From NCBI GenBank assembly GCA_036788295.1, contig DAIQNR010000012.1:35657-99656 (forward strand): a stretch of DNA of 64,000 nt, in the 5' to 3' direction. The notes beneath the pieces are model-generated. The model was not told the DNA's origin and searched no databases. It saw nothing but the letters and a program-made list of their open reading frames with translations. Positions 15,870 through 23,555 of the stretch are shown here, one piece after another. The translations under genes were made by a program, and so were the position numbers. Position 1 is the stretch's first letter. The number at the start of each line of letters is the position of its first letter. This DNA is from JAHQVK01 sp036788295 (GTDB lineage Bacteria; Myxococcota; Kuafuiibacteriia; Kuafuiibacteriales; Kuafuiibacteriaceae).

Positions 15870-16640
15870 TCAAGCACCGCGGGGGTGAACCAGCGCGCGG
15901 GCGGCAAAGTGGTGAGCGAGTCGGATGTGGGGCGGGCTGCTTCGGAGGGCGGCGAGGTCGAGTCCGCCGAAGGTCCTGGCGTGGTGCTCGCGGATCCGGA
16001 GCAGCTCGCTCGCGGCGATTGCGCGGTCGGTCGGCTTCGCCTCCCTGCGCGCTTCGCTTGCCTTGGGACCTTCGGTCGGCTTCGCCTCCCTGCGCGCTTC
16101 GCTTGCGCCGGGACCCAAAGCGCCGAGCAAGGTCGCGACCTGGCGCTCACTGCTGGGGCCGAGGACCGGTCCTGCCGCTCGCCACCGCACCCGCAGGAAG
16201 TGGTGGGCGGCGTCGAGGGCGACCCGCCCGTTGCCGCCCTCGAACGGCTGCACTGCGAGCACGACGTGGGTGAGCAGCGCGGCCAGGTAGACGTCGTCGG
16301 CCATGCTGGCCGAGACCTCGAGCTCGAGCCGCAGCCGCTCGAGGCCGAGCGCGAGCAGACCAGGGACATCCGACGGGTGCGGATAGGACCCGAACCGATC
16401 CGAAAGCGACCGACTCCGAAATGGGGAGAGGCCTGACTGCCCCTGGTGGTGGGCCCCAAGCCGCAGGATCACCTCCGGCAGGTCCACCTGCTCCTCGTAG
16501 AGCCGGTCGAGCACCGTGGCCCTCGGGTCCTGACGGGCGGCGAGCTGCGGCAGCACGGCCTCGGTATCGATCGAATGTAGGGAAAGTTGCGAAAAAGTAG
16601 GCGAAGGGTGCGCTTTGACCCCGCGGCGACGCTGGTCCAT
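15870..16640 (-). CDS. Fic-like protein with altered catalytic motif
   Basis: A 256-residue protein whose centre looks like a Fic domain: helix LAALLTHVVLAVQPFEGGNG, then R and VALDAAHHFLR. Fic enzymes transfer AMP or related groups using HPFx(D/E)GNGRxxR. Here the catalytic His is Gln (QPFEGGNGR) and the final Arg is Leu, so AMP transfer is unlikely by the usual mechanism. Residues about 176-205 carry two near-identical Ala/Arg/Glu/Lys/Pro segments (ASEARREAKPT) encoded by a duplicated 45-bp DNA repeat. The ATG at 16640 is only 9 bp from the divergent BioD-like start, so one of the two starts may be further inside. No antitoxin-like gene is adjacent. Confidence 0.62.
   Translation of the reverse strand: MDQRRRGVKAHPSPTFSQLSLHSIDTEAVLPQLAARQDPRATVLDRLYEEQVDLPEVILRLGAHHQGQSGLSPFRSRSLSDRFGSYPHPSDVPGLLALGLERLRLELEVSASMADDVYLAALLTHVVLAVQPFEGGNGRVALDAAHHFLRVRWRAAGPVLGPSSERQVATLLGALGPGASEARREAKPTEGPKASEARREAKPTDRAIAASELLRIREHHARTFGGLDLAALRSSPPHIRLAHHFAARALVHPRGA
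16025..16114. repeat. Two direct copies of a 45-bp repeat inside the Fic-like gene
   Basis: A 35-bp identical core begins at 16025 and again at 16070 (TCGGTCGGCTTCGCCTCCCT, then GCGCGCTTCGCTTGC). The 45-bp period keeps the reading frame. The core contains small palindromes (GGCTTCGCC, GCGCTTCGC), like REP-type elements that have entered a coding region. Confidence 0.9.
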
Positions 16641-16649
16641 CGTCCTCAG

Positions 16650-17354
16650 GTGACCGCGCCGATCTTATGCGTCGCCGGGACCGGTCCAGGGGTCGGAACG
16701 ACGGTCGTGGCCGCCGCGCTCGTGCGAAGGGCGCGAGCGATCGGCGGCCATCCGGTGGGGATGAAGCCGGTCGACGTGGGCTGCCGGCACGGGGACGACC
16801 ACGACATCGTCTCGGACGACGGGGCCCGGCTGCGCGCAGCCCGCGAGCGACCGCTCCCCCCGCTGGTCGCCGCTCCGTACCGATTCTCCACCCCTGGCCC
16901 GCCGCTCACCGCGGCTCGCCGAGCCGGGCTCGTGCTTCGGGTCGAGCACCTGGCCGAGGCGGTTCAGACCGCGGCGGAATACGGAAACGTCGTGGTCGTG
17001 GACCTGTGCGGGGGCGCGCACGCTCCCATCGCCGAAGACGGGCTCGGGCTCGACCTCGTGGCGAGCCTCGGCGCCCGGCTGCTCGCCGTGGACACCCCGG
17101 CTCCGGGCGTCGAGAGCCGGGTGCTCGCCCTGCTCGAGGGAGCCCGGCACCGAGACATCGACGTCGCCGGTGTGATGCTCAACGCCCCCACCCCCGCCGC
17201 CGTTCGCACCTCCGAGGTCGAGGCGACCGTGGCCGAGGTCGGGTCGGTGCGCGTGTTCCCGAGCCTCCCCACCCTCGCCGGCGATCCGGAGCTCGCCGCC
17301 GCCGGCCACCTCGCCGAGCATCGGATCCTCGAGCAGTTGTTCGGGCCATCGTGA
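16650..17354 (+). CDS. BioD-like (dethiobiotin synthetase family) protein lacking the P-loop lysine
   Basis: A 234-residue protein with the fold signatures of BioD: GTGPGVGTTVV at the phosphate loop, GMKPVD (holding the lysine that in BioD helps form the carbamate), PYRFSTPGPPLTAAR, and VVVDLCGGAHAPIAED. BioD closes the ureido ring of dethiobiotin using ATP and CO2. In true BioD the loop reads GTxxxxGKT; here the lysine is Thr (residue 17) and the EGAGG motif is DLCGG. ATP use is therefore doubtful. The GTG at 16650 is the likely start. No other biotin gene is nearby. It overlaps the following lipoprotein gene by 4 bp (GTGA), implying a joint role unrelated to biotin. Confidence 0.72.
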   Translation: MTAPILCVAGTGPGVGTTVVAAALVRRARAIGGHPVGMKPVDVGCRHGDDHDIVSDDGARLRAARERPLPPLVAAPYRFSTPGPPLTAARRAGLVLRVEHLAEAVQTAAEYGNVVVVDLCGGAHAPIAEDGLGLDLVASLGARLLAVDTPAPGVESRVLALLEGARHRDIDVAGVMLNAPTPAAVRTSEVEATVAEVGSVRVFPSLPTLAGDPELAAAGHLAEHRILEQLFGPS

Positions 17355-18103
17355 CCGCTCGATGGGCGCTGCTCCTCGTCCTCGCCCGCTGCGCGGACGC
17401 TGGAGGACCACCGGCCCAGGACCGCCCTGCGCCGGTCTGGGTGGGCTGGGAGGCTCCGCCTAGGTTCCCCCCGGTCGCCGCTTCCGGCCGCCCCGGCGTT
17501 CCCGTGGAGGTGCGGGAGAGCGCAGCGTCCTCGGCCCCGAAGCTGCGTCTCGTCCGGATCGAGCGAGGGGCGACGTGGGAGGAGCACCGAGCCCTCTTCG
17601 ACGACGACGGCGACGTGCGGGCCTACGCATCGTTCGACCTGTTGCCCCACGGGGGCGTTCTCGTGGCCATCGGAGAGGACGACGCGACCGCCGTCCTGGG
17701 CGACGCGTGGATCTTTCGGTTCTCGGTGGGCGGTGACCCCCAGCTCGTCGCCGATCTCCGCCCAAGACCCGAGATTCGACCCCAAAAGAGCCCATCCCGG
17801 TCTGCCTTCGACGCCGAACTCGCAGCCGCGGTCGCGGCCTTGTCGAGCGGCGACGACGCCGAGCGCGCTTGGCGGACCCTGCGCCGCGCCGGCGAGGCCG
17901 CGGTTCCGTTCCTCATCGACGCGGTCCTCGACCCCACCCCGGTCACTGGCCCCCGAATCGAGGAGGAGCCGTGGGCGAGCCGCGTCCTCGGCGACCGCGC
18001 CATCGGCTTGCTGGAGGTCAACACCGGCCAGAGCCTCGGAAACCCGACCGGCGCCGACCGGGCGGCCGTCGCGCGGGCGTGGCGCCGCTGGGCCGGGACC
18101 TGA
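17351..18103 (+). CDS. Predicted lipoprotein of unknown function
   Basis: A 250-residue protein with a short signal sequence ending in a lipobox, LLVLARC, so Cys13 is the likely lipidated residue. The mature part is Pro-rich at first. It then has WEEHRALFDDDGDVRAYASF, WIFRFSVGGDPQLVADL and a helical C-terminal part (AAVAALSSGDDAERAWRTLR) with a HEAT-like look. The GTG start overlaps the BioD-like stop (GTGA). No family is recognised. Confidence 0.7.
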   Translation: MTARWALLLVLARCADAGGPPAQDRPAPVWVGWEAPPRFPPVAASGRPGVPVEVRESAASSAPKLRLVRIERGATWEEHRALFDDDGDVRAYASFDLLPHGGVLVAIGEDDATAVLGDAWIFRFSVGGDPQLVADLRPRPEIRPQKSPSRSAFDAELAAAVAALSSGDDAERAWRTLRRAGEAAVPFLIDAVLDPTPVTGPRIEEEPWASRVLGDRAIGLLEVNTGQSLGNPTGADRAAVARAWRRWAGT

Positions 18104-18150
18104 GCCTCACCAGTGGCGGCCCGCGGCTGGGCGCTGCTAGCGTGCGCGAG

Positions 18151-19161
18151 ATGGGGAGAGGAAACATCGCCGTCCTCGGGGCCGGCTCGTGGGGCACGGC
18201 GCTCGCCAAGCACTTCGGCGACCTCGGGGCGCCGGTGACGCTCTGGTCGCGACGTCCCGAGCACGCCGCCTCCATACGGCAGGAGCGGATGAACGCTCGG
18301 TACCTCCCCGGTTTTGCCCTGCCGGACAACCTGCGCCCCACTTCGGACCTCGGCGAGGCCCTGCATGGGGCCGATCTGGTCGTCTCGGTCATTCCCTCCC
18401 AGGCGACCCGCGCGGTCTGGCGCGAGGCCAGCGCCGCTTCACCGGCCGGGGTCCCGATCCTGTGCGCGTCCAAGGGGATCGAGCTCGAGACGCTGGACCT
18501 GATGGTCTCGGTGCTCGAGGCGGAGGCGCCCGGTCACCCGATCGGCTTTCTAGGCGGTCCGTCGTTCGCGAAGGAGGTCGCGGCTCACGCACCGACCGCG
18601 GTCGTCGTCGGCTCGGCCGACCCGGCGATGGCGCGGCTCGCCCAGCAGTGGCTCGCCTCGGACTGGATGCGCGCCTACATCACCGAGGACGTCGTCGGGC
18701 TCGAGGTCGGGGGGGCGCTCAAGAACGTCATGGCCATCGCCTGCGGCTGCGCCGACGGGCTCGGGCTCGGGCTGAACACCAGGGCGGCGCTCATCACCAG
18801 GGGCCTCGCCGAGATGACGAGGCTCGCTGTCCGCATGGGGGCCGATCCGCTCACCCTGGCCGGGCTCGGCGGCATGGGAGACCTCGTTTTGACGTGCACC
18901 GGGGACTTGTCCCGAAACCGCCGGGTTGGGATCGGCCTCGGCAAAGGGAAGCGGCTCCGCGAGCTCCTCGAAGAGATGGGCCAGGTCGCGGAAGGGGTGA
19001 AGACCACGGAGTCGGCCTGCGCCCTGGCCGAGCGCGAGGGGGTCGAGATGCCGATCACGGAGCAGGTCGGCCTCATCCTGCGCGAAGACAAGCCCGTCCG
19101 CGAGGTCGTGCTCGAGCTGATGCGGCGGGGCCTGAAGCCGGAGCGCGCGGTCGACCCGTAG
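18151..19161 (+). CDS. gpsA: Glycerol-3-phosphate dehydrogenase [NAD(P)+]
   Basis: A 336-residue enzyme that reduces dihydroxyacetone phosphate to sn-glycerol 3-phosphate, the backbone of membrane phospholipids. The dinucleotide loop AVLGAGSWGTALA is at the N-terminus. GFLGGPSFAKEV and GLEVGGALKNVMAIACG carry the conserved catalytic lysines, and GDLVLTCTGDLSRNRRVG is the substrate-site signature. Length is normal for the family. ATG 18151 is used; no strong ribosome binding site precedes it, and GTG 18142 is an alternative. The gene is 47 bp downstream of the lipoprotein gene and 8 bp from the convergent regulator gene. Confidence 0.96.
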   Translation: MGRGNIAVLGAGSWGTALAKHFGDLGAPVTLWSRRPEHAASIRQERMNARYLPGFALPDNLRPTSDLGEALHGADLVVSVIPSQATRAVWREASAASPAGVPILCASKGIELETLDLMVSVLEAEAPGHPIGFLGGPSFAKEVAAHAPTAVVVGSADPAMARLAQQWLASDWMRAYITEDVVGLEVGGALKNVMAIACGCADGLGLGLNTRAALITRGLAEMTRLAVRMGADPLTLAGLGGMGDLVLTCTGDLSRNRRVGIGLGKGKRLRELLEEMGQVAEGVKTTESACALAEREGVEMPITEQVGLILREDKPVREVVLELMRRGLKPERAVDP

Positions 19162-19169
19162 CGGGAGAG

Positions 19170-20012
19170 CTACTCGAGCGCGTTCGCGGAGCGGGCCCGG
19201 CGCTCCTTCATGATCCGGATGATCTCGGCGGCGGTCTCCTCGACCGCCCGGCCCGAGGTGTCCACCACCGGCCAGGTCGGGTGCCGAGCGTAGAACTCAC
19301 GGCACCAACGCAGCTCCCGGGCGATGTTCTCGCGCGCGGCGTAGTCGGCGTCCGGGGGGAGGCCGAGCGCCCTGAGCCGCTGGTGCCGCACCCGAACCAG
19401 CGAGTTGAGGTCGATGATCAGGGCGTAGACCTTCTCTTGGTCGATCTCGAACAGGTCCCGAGGGGGCGCGATCTCGGGGACCAGGGGCACGTTCGCGACC
19501 CGGTAGCCCTTGTGGGCGAGGTACATCGACAGCGGCGTCTTCGACGTGCGCGACAAGCCGATGAGGACCATGTCGGCCCGACGCAGGTTGCCCGGCGACT
19601 GACCGTCGTCGCTCTTGACCGCGAATTCGACCGCCTCGATGCGCCGGTAGTAGTCGGCGTCGAGTTGGTACTGGGCCCCGGGCGCGTACAGCGGCTCCCG
19701 GCCGAAGAACGCGGCGAGCCGCATCACCAGGCCGCCGATGAGGTCCGCCGCCTCCACCTGGAGGTCGGCGGCGAGCTGCTGCAGGTATTCCCGGTGCTCG
19801 GGATCGATGATCGTGAACACCACGAAGGCCCGCTCCCGGCTCGCGCGCTCGATGACCTCCTTGATCTCGAAGCGAGATCGGACCCGTGTGTACGCTTCCG
19901 TGCGCACCTCGAGCCCCCGGAACTGGGTCAGCGCCGCCTGGGCGGCTTTCTCGGCGGTTTCGCCGGTCCCGTCGGCGACGATCAGGACTTTTCGGGCATC
20001 GAGATCGGGCAT
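19170..20012 (-). CDS. Pyruvate, phosphate dikinase / PEP synthase regulatory protein (DUF299)
   Basis: A 280-residue bifunctional kinase/phosphorylase of the DUF299 family, which switches PPDK or PEP synthase off and on by ADP-dependent phosphorylation and Pi-dependent dephosphorylation of a threonine. Family features visible are VLIVADGTGETAEKAAQAAL at the N-terminus, the P-loop-like GLSRTSKTPLSMYLAHKGYR near residue 155, and NVPLVPEI. The target enzyme gene is not in the window, so PPDK and PEP synthase cannot be told apart. It converges on gpsA with 8 bp between the stops, and diverges from the outer-membrane protein gene. Confidence 0.92.
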   Translation of the reverse strand: MPDLDARKVLIVADGTGETAEKAAQAALTQFRGLEVRTEAYTRVRSRFEIKEVIERASRERAFVVFTIIDPEHREYLQQLAADLQVEAADLIGGLVMRLAAFFGREPLYAPGAQYQLDADYYRRIEAVEFAVKSDDGQSPGNLRRADMVLIGLSRTSKTPLSMYLAHKGYRVANVPLVPEIAPPRDLFEIDQEKVYALIIDLNSLVRVRHQRLRALGLPPDADYAARENIARELRWCREFYARHPTWPVVDTSGRAVEETAAEIIRIMKERRARSANALE

Positions 20013-20099
20013 ATCGATTCCGTGGCCAGCCGCGGGCTATCGGCGCCCGACCGGCTCGGTGTAAGAAAACTCATGCACCACAGTCGGGTCGGGGTGTCG

Positions 20100-20813
20100 A
20101 TGCGGGCGCTGCCCTTGGTTCTATGCGCGTTCCTTGGCGCCCCCGCAAGCGCAGAGGCAGGCACCGGGCTCTACCTGCAGCTCGGCCTCGGGTACGGCGG
20201 CTGGTCGGGCACCGAGCTCGTCACCAGGGAGGCGGGCGGCGTTCCCGCGGTGGGCGAGGGCTGCTGCCCGAGCGGCACGCTCGCCGCCCAGACCAGGCTC
20301 GGATTCAAGCTGTTCGGCTCGGTGGCGATCGAAGGGCTCGCGTTCGGCAGCGGCTGGAACCTCGACTCCGACCGAGCCGGGGCCGGGTTCCTCGGCGGCG
20401 GGCTTCGCCTCTTCCCGCTCGGCTTTCTCGACGCGCTGAAGGTGCTCGACATGACCGACTTCCCGATCGAGCCGAGCATCGGCCTCGCCGGGGCCTGGGC
20501 GGTGGTCGGATCCGACGACTACGCCTACCGGGGCGCCGCGTTCGGGATCGACCTCGCCGTGGACTACCGGATCGCCTCCTTCTTTTCAGTGGGGGCCAGG
20601 CTCGACGTCTGGTTTCCGTCCTACGACGCGTTCGCCCTCACGAGCTGGAACGCCAACCGCGGCTTCTGCCTCGACGGGAACGCCGACTTCAACTTGGAGG
20701 TGGGCGAGATCGAGCAATCGGACCAAGGGGTGCGCTGCGGCGCCGGTCGAGGGCCGAGCACCACCGTGGTCAGCCCCCAGGTGTTCATGACCTTTCACTT
20801 CGACATCCTGTGA
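20100..20813 (+). CDS. Outer-membrane beta-barrel-like protein
   Basis: A 237-residue protein with a clean signal peptide (ALPLVLCAFLGAPASAEA). Alternating polar and hydrophobic strands with Gly and aromatic residues follow (GLYLQLGLGYGGWSG, AGFLGGGLRLFPLG, FFSVGARLDVWFPSYDAF), and the sequence ends in a typical barrel terminus (VFMTFHFDIL, penultimate strand aromatic). The mature chain has four cysteines that could form disulfides. ATG 20100 gives the best signal peptide; ATG 20073 is also open. Its stop overlaps the next gene by GTGA. Confidence 0.78.
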   Translation: MRALPLVLCAFLGAPASAEAGTGLYLQLGLGYGGWSGTELVTREAGGVPAVGEGCCPSGTLAAQTRLGFKLFGSVAIEGLAFGSGWNLDSDRAGAGFLGGGLRLFPLGFLDALKVLDMTDFPIEPSIGLAGAWAVVGSDDYAYRGAAFGIDLAVDYRIASFFSVGARLDVWFPSYDAFALTSWNANRGFCLDGNADFNLEVGEIEQSDQGVRCGAGRGPSTTVVSPQVFMTFHFDIL

Positions 20814-21508
20814 CCGTTCGCGTCCCCGCCAGCCGGCTCGACGGCTCTGTCCCCGATCCGCCCCGGCGCGGGCCGCTCCGCCGGCTCCTGCGCCGGATCG
20901 GCCGGGAGCTCGTGCTGCCCGTCGTTTGGCTCATGGAGAAGGGCCACCGCTTCGGCCGGTGGCTGCTTCGCACCGAATACGTGGTCACCGGAGCGTGCGA
21001 CCAGCGCGGCGCCTGCTGCCACCACGTGCTCATGGAGTGGTCCCCCTGGCTCGATCGCTTCCCGCTGCTCGGCCGGCTCGCTCTGTGGAAGCTCACCCGG
21101 TTCTACAGCTTCTACGACAAGGGCTACTCCTGGGAAGTGCAGGACGGCTTGCAGGTTCGGGTGCTCGGCTGCCACGCCCTCAGGGAGGACGGAAAGTGCG
21201 GAGAGTACCGGCTGCGGCCGCTGTTTTGCCGCACCTACCCCGAGGTGCCGCTCGTCGGGCGACCGGTGGTCCTGCCCGGCTGCGGCTACGGCTTCGCCCG
21301 GCGCGACGAAGAACCGGCGCTGGTGCAGATCGGCCGAGGCCCCAGACGAGAGGGGGCCAGCGAGCCGAAGCCGATCCCTTCGGCTCAGCCTCCGAGCAGC
21401 TGCTCGAGCGCCGATCCAGCCGGCGGAGCCTTGTCCGGCGAGCCAGGCGCCGGCCCATCCCGCGGGGGCGAGCCCAGCTCCGGGGCCACCAGCGTGTTGC
21501 GGCGCTGA
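20810..21508 (+). CDS. YkgJ-family cysteine-cluster protein
   Basis: A 232-residue protein with the cysteine pattern of the YkgJ/Fe-S or zinc cluster family: GACDQRGACCHH, then GCHALREDGKCGEYRLRPLF with C, then RTYPEVP and a later PGCGYG. The start is GTG overlapping the barrel gene. The last 40 residues (Ser/Pro/Gly-rich, after EPKPIPSAQPPSS) lie opposite the end of the convergent gene at 21385-22299, a 124-bp overlap, so this tail may be only extra reading frame beyond the true domain. Family function is not settled; metal-cluster binding is likely. Confidence 0.8.
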   Translation: MTVRVPASRLDGSVPDPPRRGPLRRLLRRIGRELVLPVVWLMEKGHRFGRWLLRTEYVVTGACDQRGACCHHVLMEWSPWLDRFPLLGRLALWKLTRFYSFYDKGYSWEVQDGLQVRVLGCHALREDGKCGEYRLRPLFCRTYPEVPLVGRPVVLPGCGYGFARRDEEPALVQIGRGPRREGASEPKPIPSAQPPSSCSSADPAGGALSGEPGAGPSRGGEPSSGATSVLRR

Positions 21509-22299
21509 AAACTGTCGCGGAAATCCTCCCCGTTGAGTCCTCCCCGCACGACGGTGACCCGCTGGTGCACCTCGAGACGAGCGCCCCCGTGGACGACCTG
21601 AGTCGTCATCGTGGAGGGCCGCTCGACGTCGAACACCGACGTCCACCGGGCGGAGCCGTGGGCGAGCTCGGACAGGTGGATCGACCCCCCACGCACCTCG
21701 TAGGCCCCAACGAGCTGAAGACGGCCGAGTCCGCGGCAGGTGCTCAGGAAGCGAAAGGTCTGGTTCGGGGAGAACTCCCAGATCCCGTAGGCGAAGCGGC
21801 AGGTCTCGACGCCGGCCCGCTCGGCGACGCCCGGGGCGTCCGACGCGACCCGGGGGATGCCCTCCGCCCCGATGGTCAACCCCGACAGCGACAAGTGGCG
21901 AAGCGCAGGGATGTTCGGTTCCGCCGGCGCCGCCGCCGCCGATTCCCGCGCGGCGGGGGGCGCGGGAGGCGAGCCCCCGGGCGGGGCGTCCGGCACGGCA
22001 GGCCGCCGGACCGGCTCCGACGGATCGCCCTCGAGCAGGTTCAATGCGGCGAAGCCGGCCCCGCCGAGCCCCACGAAGACGGCGACAACGACCTGGATCG
22101 CTCGTCGCTCGGCGGCGGCGTCGCGGTCTCGACGCCGAGCCCGCCGCTCGCGCCCGTCTCCTCCCGAAGCCGCGGGCACGGCGGCGACCGGTTCCGGAGG
22201 TCCCCGCGTCGCCTCCACCCGCGCGGTGTGCTCGAGCGGGAGCGGGTGCTCCCCTCCGACCGCCCGAAATCGCCGCTCTCGCTCGCCCACGTCCGTCAA
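21385..22299 (-). CDS. Membrane-anchored protein of unknown function
   Basis: A 304-residue protein. The N-terminal 60 or so residues are charged and cytoplasmic, then a single membrane segment (IQVVVAVFVGLGGAGFAAL), a Pro/Ala-rich linker, and a beta-rich exported domain containing PRVASDAPGVAERAGVETCR, FSPNQTFRFLSTCRGLGRLQ and TMTTQVVHGGARLEVHQRV. Two cysteines in the domain may form a disulfide. The start is uncertain: TTG 22299 lies just after the Lgt-like stop, GTG 22290 is the alternative, and neither has a good ribosome binding site. It overlaps the YkgJ-type gene by 124 bp at its 3' end. Confidence 0.68.
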   Translation of the reverse strand: MTDVGERERRFRAVGGEHPLPLEHTARVEATRGPPEPVAAVPAASGGDGRERRARRRDRDAAAERRAIQVVVAVFVGLGGAGFAALNLLEGDPSEPVRRPAVPDAPPGGSPPAPPAARESAAAAPAEPNIPALRHLSLSGLTIGAEGIPRVASDAPGVAERAGVETCRFAYGIWEFSPNQTFRFLSTCRGLGRLQLVGAYEVRGGSIHLSELAHGSARWTSVFDVERPSTMTTQVVHGGARLEVHQRVTVVRGGLNGEDFRDSFQRRNTLVAPELGSPPRDGPAPGSPDKAPPAGSALEQLLGG

Positions 22300-22301
22300 C
22301 G

Positions 22302-23111
22302 CTACCGCTCGAGGCCTTCTTGCCGACGTCGGTCATCGAGCCGACGCCGACGCACCCACACGAAGAAGCCCGCCGCGAACACCGGGACCGACAGCCACTG
22401 CGAGGTGGAAAGGCCGGCGAGCGCGCCGCGCTCCGCGTCGCCCCGCACCGTCTCGGTCATGAACCGCAACGAGGCGTAGCCCATGAGCATCCACGCGACG
22501 AGCTCGCCCTCGAAGCGCCGGTTCGGGGCCCGCCACACGAGGAGACCGGCGAGGATGGCGGCAGCGCCCGCGTCGTACAGTTGGGTGGCATGGACCGGCC
22601 CAGGCAGGTGCGGGAACCGAATCCCGAGCGGACCGTCGGTGGGGGCGCCGTGGCAGCACCCGGCCAGAAAGCAGCCGAGCCGGCCGAGCGCCGCGCCGAC
22701 GAGGACCGCGGGCGCGAACGCATCGGCGAAGCGCCACCCGTCGAGCTGGGGGCGGCGCCGAAAGTAGACCACCGCGACCCCGAGACAAGCAATGAGGCCG
22801 CCGTACCAGACGTAGCCAGGCTCGTTCAGCGCGAAGGGATGCCACGGGTCGTCCGCGAGCAGCTCGAACACCGAAGTGATGGGCTGTCCGTCCCGGCCGA
22901 CGTGGCCCGGCGCCTCGAACAAGACGTGCCCAAACTTTGCGCCGAACAGGGCCGTCACCACCATCACGACGAAAAGGTCGACCGCCTGCCGCCGGTCGTC
23001 GGGCGGGGTCATGACCAACACCACCAGAAGGGCGGCGACAAAACCGAGCGCCATCAGGACGGGGTACGAAGGGACGGCGACCCCAAAAACGGCAACCAGA
23101 ACCGGCTTCAT
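22302..23111 (-). CDS. Prolipoprotein diacylglyceryl transferase-like protein
   Basis: A 269-residue polytopic membrane protein (about seven hydrophobic segments) of the Lgt family, which attaches diacylglycerol to the lipobox cysteine of prolipoproteins. The arginine-bearing Lgt signature appears as GRLGCFLAGCCHGAPTDGP. Two hallmark positions differ from E. coli-type Lgt: the NF of GRxGNF is CF, and the HGGL motif is YGGL. Such variants occur in a broader Lgt-like branch, so activity is uncertain. The ATG start at 23111 follows 360 bp of non-coding sequence. The downstream gene begins within 3 bp, suggesting an operon. Confidence 0.78.
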   Translation of the reverse strand: MKPVLVAVFGVAVPSYPVLMALGFVAALLVVLVMTPPDDRRQAVDLFVVMVVTALFGAKFGHVLFEAPGHVGRDGQPITSVFELLADDPWHPFALNEPGYVWYGGLIACLGVAVVYFRRRPQLDGWRFADAFAPAVLVGAALGRLGCFLAGCCHGAPTDGPLGIRFPHLPGPVHATQLYDAGAAAILAGLLVWRAPNRRFEGELVAWMLMGYASLRFMTETVRGDAERGALAGLSTSQWLSVPVFAAGFFVWVRRRRLDDRRRQEGLER

Positions 23112-23555
23112 CGCGCATCGAGTCTAGAGCACCGATCGGGCTGGACCAACGCCCCAGGCTCGTTTCCTGCGTCCCTGGCCGTCCGGTCGCCTGCGGCGAC
23201 CCTCGAGGGGCGGCTCCGTCGGTTACGGGGAGTAGCCTCGGTCCGCCGCCGGACGGCCAAGAACGCAGGATCCTTCGCCTGGAGGGGCCATTCCAACCCG
23301 TTCGGTGCTCCAGCCCGACCGGCCCTCTGATAGAAGCGCCAGGAGCAGCCATCTATCGAGGTGGCTTCCGGTCCGCGACCGTCTCGACTCGGCTCGGCCG
23401 GAGCCCCCTCGACCGGTCTCAACCCCGGTTTTCGAGGCTCGGCATCGGCCGACTGTGATCACGAACACTAATTGTTGACGAGGCGCCCCTTGTCGGGTCA
23501 CGTCTGCCCGGTGTCGTACGAAGCGCGGAAAACCGCGCGGCTCTTTGAGCGCGAC
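23112..23555. other. Intergenic region between divergent lgt-like and SNF2 genes
   Basis: About 440 bp without a supported gene. It holds the 104-nt palindromic structure described separately (23166-23269). A TTGACG at 23473-23478 and several TTG/GTG codons precede the SNF2 start, but no convincing promoter or ribosome binding site is seen. An extended SNF2 frame opens at TTG 23472. Confidence 0.6.
23166..23269. repeat. 104-nt palindromic structured element
   Basis: CCTGCGT (23166-23172) pairs with ACGCAGG (23263-23269). After a 4-nt internal loop on each side, GGCCGTCCGG (23177-23186) pairs perfectly with CCGGACGGCC (23249-23258). The enclosed 62 nt contain a perfect hairpin TCGCC-TGC-GGCGA, the palindrome CCCTCGAGGG, and a further possible stem GGCT..CCGT with ACGG..AGCC. 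The multi-branched fold could act as an RNA structure, a REP/MITE-like element or a regulatory site. Strand cannot be decided, and no terminator or promoter defines a transcript. Confidence 0.7.
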
